This document shows, piece by piece, positions 34,759-39,679 of a DNA stretch of 39,679 nucleotides (its first letter is position 1; each line of letters opens with the position of its first letter). Where the stretch lies: assembly GCA_947259575.1 (NCBI GenBank), contig CAMYMU010000053.1:1-39679 (forward strand), read 5' to 3'. A program made the translations under genes and the position numbers. The notes beneath the pieces were generated by a model. It was not told where the DNA came from and searched no databases. It saw only the letters and a program-made list of their open reading frames with translations. This stretch comes from an uncultured Ectothiorhodospiraceae bacterium. Lineage in GTDB: Bacteria > Pseudomonadota > Gammaproteobacteria > UBA6429 > Thiohalophilaceae.

Positions 34759-35489
34759 CACAGGAAAGTTTTAACTACTCAGATGAGATATTAAATGCCT
34801 ATCTGGATAACGAACTTGCCAGTGAAGAACGCAAGCGGTTAATCGAAGACTTGCGTGAGAACGATGGTTTACGTCAACGCGTTTGCAAACTGGAACAAGT
34901 TCGCAATATGGTGTCGATCGCTTATCACGATCTACCTGATCCACAACATACACTTGATACTCAAACTCGCAACCTGTCTTCCTACGCAACGATTGCTGCC
35001 AGCATTTTAGTTGTTGTTGGTATTGTCAGCGGCTGGTTTGGTCATGCCTACTTGCAAAAGGATAATGCTGGGCTAGTCGCACTGGCAGACAGTGTGCAAA
35101 TCAATACCCCCAATGGTGCACAACCATGGCGTGTACTGCTGCATGTCACCTCTGATGATCCATATCGCCTGAATGTCCTGTTGAACGAGACGGAAAGTAT
35201 TTTGCGTGAATACCAGGCCAAGCAACAAAAAGTTGCTATTCAAATCCTTGCTAATGGCAAAGGCCTTAATCTACTGCGTAACGATAAGTCACCTTATGGT
35301 AAGCGTATCGCAGAACTACAGGAAAATTACGATAACCTTATTTTAATGGCTTGTGCACAGGCTATGGCTAGAGTTCAGCAAAAAACAGGTAAAGTAGTAG
35401 AGCTTCTCCCGGATACGCAGATCGCACCTTCTGCGATAAGTGAGGTATTAAACAGGCAAAAAGAAGGTTGGACTTACATCAAAATATAA
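34755..35489 (+). CDS. Membrane anti-sigma factor with periplasmic DsrE-like domain
   Basis: 244 residues in three parts. Residues 8-45 (DEILNAYLDNELASEERKRL) form an anti-sigma domain like those of the RsiW/ChrR type, without the HxxxCxxC zinc motif. Residues 74-97 (SYATIAASILVVVGIVSGWF) form one transmembrane helix. Residues 125-244 resemble a DsrE fold: WRVLLHVTSDDPYRLNVLLN, QKVAIQILANGKGLNLL and a Cys200 in NLILMACAQAMARVQQKTGK, parallel to Cys105 in the secreted DsrE protein. It should hold the ECF sigma at the membrane and release it when the periplasmic domain senses a signal. The family of the C-terminal domain is my assignment from pattern similarity. Confidence 0.82.
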   Translation: MTQESFNYSDEILNAYLDNELASEERKRLIEDLRENDGLRQRVCKLEQVRNMVSIAYHDLPDPQHTLDTQTRNLSSYATIAASILVVVGIVSGWFGHAYLQKDNAGLVALADSVQINTPNGAQPWRVLLHVTSDDPYRLNVLLNETESILREYQAKQQKVAIQILANGKGLNLLRNDKSPYGKRIAELQENYDNLILMACAQAMARVQQKTGKVVELLPDTQIAPSAISEVLNRQKEGWTYIKI

Positions 35490-35492
35490 TTG

Positions 35493-38400
35493 TTACAGAA
35501 GAACCCTTTCAATCGCACCGTGCTGGGTCTTGCTGATAAATTGCTTCTCCCAATCTCCACCTAATAACTGGTTGGCCAGCTCGACCACAATATATTCAGG
35601 TTTTAAACCAGTCTCAGGTTGGTAGCGAGACAGGCCTTGCTGGCAGGCAGGACATGAGGTCAGGATTTTTACTTCTTCATTTTCTACTTGTTGCTTGCCG
35701 ATTAACGATTCAATGCCCTTATGTAATTCTTCTTGTTTACGGAAGCGCACCTGAGTTGCGATATCCGGACGAGAAACAGCAAAGGTCCCCGCCTCACCAC
35801 AACATCGATCGCTTAATTCAACCTTTGTATTGGTTAACGTCGATGCAACCTTAATCGGCGCATAATGTTTCATCGGTGTATGACAGGGGTCATGGTAAAG
35901 ATATTTTGTTTTGTTTGTTTTCGGGAGTTGAATATCTTTCTCCATCAAAAACTCATGAATATCCATCAGACGACAACCGGGGAAAATATTTTCAAACTGG
36001 TAGGTCAACAACTGATCGATACAGGTGCCACATGAAACGATGACGGTTTTAATATCGAGATAGTTCAGCGTATTGGCCATCCGATGAAACAGTACCTGAT
36101 TGGCAATCGAAATCTGCTTACCTTTATTTTTGTCACCACTGGACTTTTGCGGGTAACCACAACATAAATACCCCGGGGGCAAGACAGTCTGTACGTTAGC
36201 ATCATATAACATCGCCATGGTCGCCAGGCCTACCTGACTGAATAAACGCTCTGAACCACAACCAGGAAAATAAAATACAGTCTCGGTTCCCTGCTCATCC
36301 AGATCCGGTTTACGAATGATAGGAACATGCTTATCGTCTTCGATATTTAGCAGCGCACGCGTGGTCTTGGCTGGCACCTTCGCTGGCATTGGTTTTGCCA
36401 AAAAGTGAACGATTTGTTGATGACCCGCGGTTTTACCCACAGTACTGTTTGGTATTTTTTTAGCTTTAAATACAGCATTAAATGCTTTCGAAGCAAATGC
36501 CTGGAGTGGATAAGCCGTCCGTATCAACGCAAGTCGGAGCAATTTAATCGTTGAAGCACGGGTCGTATTTAAAAAGGCCAGGGATAGTTTTGTCACCAGG
36601 CTAGAACGACGCTGTCCCTGTTGTCGCAATATCTCCCGCATTTGGATCGAGACATCGCCAAAATCAATATTAACGGGGCAAGGGCTCAAACACTTGTGAC
36701 AAACCGTACAATGATCAGCAACATCATTCATTTCATCAAAATGGCGCAGAGAAATACCACGTCGCGTCTGCTCTTCGTATAAAAAGGCTTCAATAATTAA
36801 TCCAGTAGCCAGAATTTTGTTGCGTGGCGAATACAGTAAATTTGCGCGTGGTACGTGCGTATTACAAACTGGCTTGCATTTCCCACAACGTAAACAATCT
36901 TTCACCGCAGTATTTAGCGCGCCTAAATCACTGGCCTCAAGGATCAGTGCTTCCTGCGAGACTAATTGAAGCGATGGCGTGTACGCATTTCGTAAATCTG
37001 CATCTGCAGTCAACTTTTTCGGATTGAATATATCTGTCGGATCAACTTTAGCCTTATATTCCGTAAAAGTTTTTATCGTATCTGGATCAAGAAACTCCAG
37101 CTTTGTGATACCAATACCATGCTCACCCGATATCACCCCATCTAGTGATTCTGCGAGGGCCATGATTCTTGCCACCACAATATCGGCTCGATGCAGCATC
37201 GCGTAGTCGCTGGAATTAACCGGGATATTAGTATGAACGTTCCCATCACCAGCATGCATGTGTAGCGCAACGAATAAACGTGACGCGCGCACCTCGGCAT
37301 GCAGTCCATCGAATTTTTTTCTCAGACGAGCAAAGGACTGACCATTAAAAATCTTGTTTAATTCCTGTAGGACACTCTTTCGGTAAGAAACAACATATTC
37401 ATGCCGTTGAATCAGGTGAAACAACTCTACCCCTGCCTGTTCATCTGATAAACCCAGCTTGTCGAGCATATTTGTTGGCAGATCTTTTCCACTTAACTTA
37501 TCAAGAATAATCTGCCAGGTTTCATGTGCATGGTTCAAAACATTTTTCGCCTGCTCAATCTTGGCAAGCAAAATATCTTTTACAACATCGTCAGCCAGAT
37601 CGGCAAACTCATCATCCAGATAGGGCTCGAGTATAGATACATCATCACTAAACAAAGTCTGTTGTACACGTTCAACAATGCTTAGTTTGTTCTCTATCGA
37701 TAGCTCAATGTTAATGCGCTCAATGCCTTCACTATATTCAGCCAAACGCTCAAGGGGGATAACCACATCTTCATTAATTTTGAAGGCATTGGTATGCGCG
37801 GCAATTGCTGCGGTACGGGCGCGATCCAGCCAGAATTTTTTCCTGGCCTCAGGACTAACCGCAATAAAGCCTTCAGCAGTGCGGTGCTCGGCCATCCTGA
37901 CTACTTCTGCAGCTGCCTTTTCCACTGATGCTTCATCATCACTGACGACATCGATCAGTAACACCATCTTGGGTCGATCATTGCGTGAGGCTTTGGTGCT
38001 ATACCCAATAGCCTTTAAATAGCGTTCATCAAGGTGTTCCATACCTGCTAACTGGACATCTGCCATATCATCAAGATATGTCTTAGTCTCAATAATAGCC
38101 GGAACCGCACGTTGCAAATCCGGATCAAAAAATTCAAGACAAACAGTACGTGTTTGCTCAGGCATGCGATGCAAAACAAATTCTGCAGAGGTGATAATGC
38201 CATCACAACCTTCTTTCTGGATGCCTGGCAGACCACCAAGAAACTTGTTAGTCACATCCTTACCCAAACCCTGTTTGCGTAAAGAAGGGCCCGGTATTAT
38301 CAGCGCTTCTGGCTCACCCATCATTGATTGGCCGTCAGGCTCATAGTGGGTAATGCGAAACTCTACCTGATCCTGTTCATGAATTTTGCCCAGGTTCTGA

Positions 38401-39347
38401 TTCATCCGATCAACGACGATCCAGTGTCCATCCGGCATCACCATGCGCCAGCTCAACAAATTATCCAGGGTCGTACCCCATAACACGGCTTTCTTGCCAC
38501 CCGCATTCATCGAGATATTGCCACCAATACAGGAAGCATCCTGGGAGGTAGGATCAACCGCAAACACAAAACCGCTCGCCTCTGCAGCCTCACTCACACG
38601 GCGTGTTACGACTCCGGCCTCGGTACGAATAGTTGCAACCGGCTCAGCATGTCCGGGAATGTGTTTGACCTGGACGGGCCCTAGTTTCTCAAGTTTCTCG
38701 GTATTGATGACAACACAATTGTTGGTCAAGGGCACCGCACCACCGGTATACCCCGTACCGCCACCACGAGGGATAATTTTCAGACCAAGCTCAATACATG
38801 CCGACACAACGGCTTGAACCTCATCCTCAGAATCTGGATTGATTACTGCAACCGGAAACTCCACCCGCCAGTCTGAGGCATCAGTGACATGTGAGACGCG
38901 TGACAGCCCATCAAAACAGAGATTGTCACTACGGGTAATTCTTTTAAATCGTTTACTCAGCCTTTTTCGTAACAGGGTTTGACTGGAAAACCACTGGCTG
39001 AACTGCGTCACTGCCATGCGCGCAGCCCCGAGCAACTGGCCAACCAACGGATTCTTGTCTGCGCGTGCGGCTATCTGCTCAAGACGATGCTGCATGGCAC
39101 TAATCAAGGCAGCAAGCCGTTTGCTATTACTGAGCAGATCATCCTGAATAAAGGGATTACGGGTGACGACCCATAGATCTCCCAGGACTTCTAACAACAT
39201 CCTTGCAGAACGCCCGGTTACCCGCTCACCACGGAGTTGATTGAGAACTTCCCACATTTCTTCGCCAAGGAAACGGATCACGATCTCTTTATCGGAAAAA
39301 GACGTGTAGTTATAGGGGATTTCTCGGATTCGCTTATTGGTTAACAT
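35493..39347 (-). CDS. FAD-linked oxidase/Fe-S oxidoreductase fusion (DUF3683 type)
   Basis: 1284 residues. An N-terminal DUF3683-like region ([17 protein letters not shown]) precedes an FAD-binding PCMH domain with [15 protein letters not shown] (about 193-207). The FAD-oxidase C-terminal domain has [10 protein letters not shown] (about 695) and [10 protein letters not shown] (about 740). Two [4Fe-4S] motifs follow: [11 protein letters not shown] (about 816) and [12 protein letters not shown] (about 878). Two CCG domains come last: YFPGCGSE...CCGYPQ (about 1025) and HDPCHTP...CCGEAG (about 1150). It resembles a fused D-lactate/glycolate dehydrogenase with its Fe-S subunits, passing electrons probably to quinone. 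The substrate is unknown. Its stop codon is only 3 bases from that of the anti-sigma gene. Confidence 0.93.
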   Translation of the reverse strand: MLTNKRIREIPYNYTSFSDKEIVIRFLGEEMWEVLNQLRGERVTGRSARMLLEVLGDLWVVTRNPFIQDDLLSNSKRLAALISAMQHRLEQIAARADKNPLVGQLLGAARMAVTQFSQWFSSQTLLRKRLSKRFKRITRSDNLCFDGLSRVSHVTDASDWRVEFPVAVINPDSEDEVQAVVSACIELGLKIIPRGGGTGYTGGAVPLTNNCVVINTEKLEKLGPVQVKHIPGHAEPVATIRTEAGVVTRRVSEAAEASGFVFAVDPTSQDASCIGGNISMNAGGKKAVLWGTTLDNLLSWRMVMPDGHWIVVDRMNQNLGKIHEQDQVEFRITHYEPDGQSMMGEPEALIIPGPSLRKQGLGKDVTNKFLGGLPGIQKEGCDGIITSAEFVLHRMPEQTRTVCLEFFDPDLQRAVPAIIETKTYLDDMADVQLAGMEHLDERYLKAIGYSTKASRNDRPKMVLLIDVVSDDEASVEKAAAEVVRMAEHRTAEGFIAVSPEARKKFWLDRARTAAIAAHTNAFKINEDVVIPLERLAEYSEGIERINIELSIENKLSIVERVQQTLFSDDVSILEPYLDDEFADLADDVVKDILLAKIEQAKNVLNHAHETWQIILDKLSGKDLPTNMLDKLGLSDEQAGVELFHLIQRHEYVVSYRKSVLQELNKIFNGQSFARLRKKFDGLHAEVRASRLFVALHMHAGDGNVHTNIPVNSSDYAMLHRADIVVARIMALAESLDGVISGEHGIGITKLEFLDPDTIKTFTEYKAKVDPTDIFNPKKLTADADLRNAYTPSLQLVSQEALILEASDLGALNTAVKDCLRCGKCKPVCNTHVPRANLLYSPRNKILATGLIIEAFLYEEQTRRGISLRHFDEMNDVADHCTVCHKCLSPCPVNIDFGDVSIQMREILRQQGQRRSSLVTKLSLAFLNTTRASTIKLLRLALIRTAYPLQAFASKAFNAVFKAKKIPNSTVGKTAGHQQIVHFLAKPMPAKVPAKTTRALLNIEDDKHVPIIRKPDLDEQGTETVFYFPGCGSERLFSQVGLATMAMLYDANVQTVLPPGYLCCGYPQKSSGDKNKGKQISIANQVLFHRMANTLNYLDIKTVIVSCGTCIDQLLTYQFENIFPGCRLMDIHEFLMEKDIQLPKTNKTKYLYHDPCHTPMKHYAPIKVASTLTNTKVELSDRCCGEAGTFAVSRPDIATQVRFRKQEELHKGIESLIGKQQVENEEVKILTSCPACQQGLSRYQPETGLKPEYIVVELANQLLGGDWEKQFISKTQHGAIERVLL

Positions 39348-39443
39348 GGGGGATATTTTATAGGATCGCCGCCTTTAGTGCGATTTCTCTCATGCTGCGT
39401 GATTAAAAAACGCACCTGCGCAATGGATTACGCTGGAAGACGC

Positions 39444-39679
39444 TTATTCAGGATTTCGTGTTTCTATCCATGTCTTAAATACCTTGCGCTGATCTTCATC
39501 GGCCAGTTTCCACCAAAATTTCAAACGATCCAGGGCATTCTGTTGAGAAACAATCTGTTCGGCAACCAGTGCTGAAGAGGCATTTTGATTAGTAGGTGAT
39601 GTGGCAGGCACTATTTTTCCTGCATTCTGTTGCACTGCACTCACTTCTGCGACAGGTTTCCCTTCTTCCGTTCCTGTCA
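39444..39679 (-). CDS. Unknown protein, C-terminal part (5' end outside the window)
   Basis: The frame is open from the window edge to the stop at 39444. A GTG at 39644 is the first possible start inside the window, but the upstream codons (reading TGTEEGKPVAE) are also open, so I treat the gene as partial. The visible ~77 residues are a polar, Ala/Gln/Asn-rich linker and then an amphipathic helix-rich end, LDRLKFWWKLADEDQRKVFKTWIETR. I do not recognise the family. It may be cotranscribed with the oxidoreductase, whose start lies 96 bases downstream. Confidence 0.55.
   Translation of the reverse strand, partial: TGTEEGKPVAEVSAVQQNAGKIVPATSPTNQNASSALVAEQIVSQQNALDRLKFWWKLADEDQRKVFKTWIETRNPE

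Overview
This window looks like a gammaproteobacterial chromosome of moderate GC content. The blocks ygfB-pepP-ubiH-ubiI and zapA-6S RNA-fau are arranged as in many gammaproteobacteria, and apaG-apaH, folA, thyA, lgt and dgkA are all present. The split two-subunit glycine dehydrogenase and several DsrE-fold proteins hint at an environmental, possibly sulfur-metabolising lineage, but the species cannot be named from the sequence. I see no tRNA, rRNA, CRISPR, prophage or insertion sequence.

Layout. 1-3.7 kb: end of a LysM bitopic membrane protein, an HExxH protein, a ComFB-like protein, apaG and apaH. 3.7-6.7 kb (minus): a small ERR/DRR-rich protein, folA, thyA and lgt. 6.7-9.2 kb (plus): a DUF255 thioredoxin-like protein and a small membrane protein. 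9.2-17.0 kb (minus): a probable single operon, tandem glycine riboswitch-lipA-gcvT-gcvH-gcvP1-tpx-gcvP2-dgkA-PfkB kinase, which combines glycine cleavage, its lipoyl cofactor and a thiol peroxidase. 17.0-19.7 kb: a ferric-iron permease and binding protein behind a near-perfect Fur box. 19.7-25.6 kb (minus): a Na+/H+ antiporter, then ubiI, ubiH, pepP and ygfB. 25.8-27.7 kb (plus): a ZapB-like protein, zapA, 6S RNA, fau and an EVE-domain protein. 27.7-29.2 kb: a very AT-rich 750-bp gap, a lysine-repeat histone H1-like gene and two inverted copies of an 85-bp structured repeat. 29.2-31.8 kb: ilvA, rpiA and a DUF2905 protein. 31.8-35.5 kb: a REP pair, a porin, a secreted DsrE protein, and a divergent ECF sigma/anti-sigma pair. 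35.5-39.3 kb: a 1284-residue FAD/Fe-S oxidoreductase, then a partial gene at the edge.

The most interesting system is at 32.1-35.5 kb. The anti-sigma factor is a single-pass membrane protein whose C-terminal (periplasmic) part resembles the DsrE-like protein secreted from the divergent operon, with one cysteine at a matching place in each. Both transcription units carry the same ECF-type promoter, GGAATATT...ACGTCT, with exactly 17 bp between GGAAT and CGTC. This suggests an autoregulated envelope sulfur or redox sensing circuit that controls a periplasmic DsrE protein and a porin. The promoter motif and the domain architecture are read directly from the sequence; the signal and the regulation are inferred.

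A second notable item is a family of three 84-85-bp elements. Their flanks are conserved, but their stem arms differ in sequence while remaining complementary. One copy lies inside the gcv operon and two lie inverted between the histone-like gene and ilvA.
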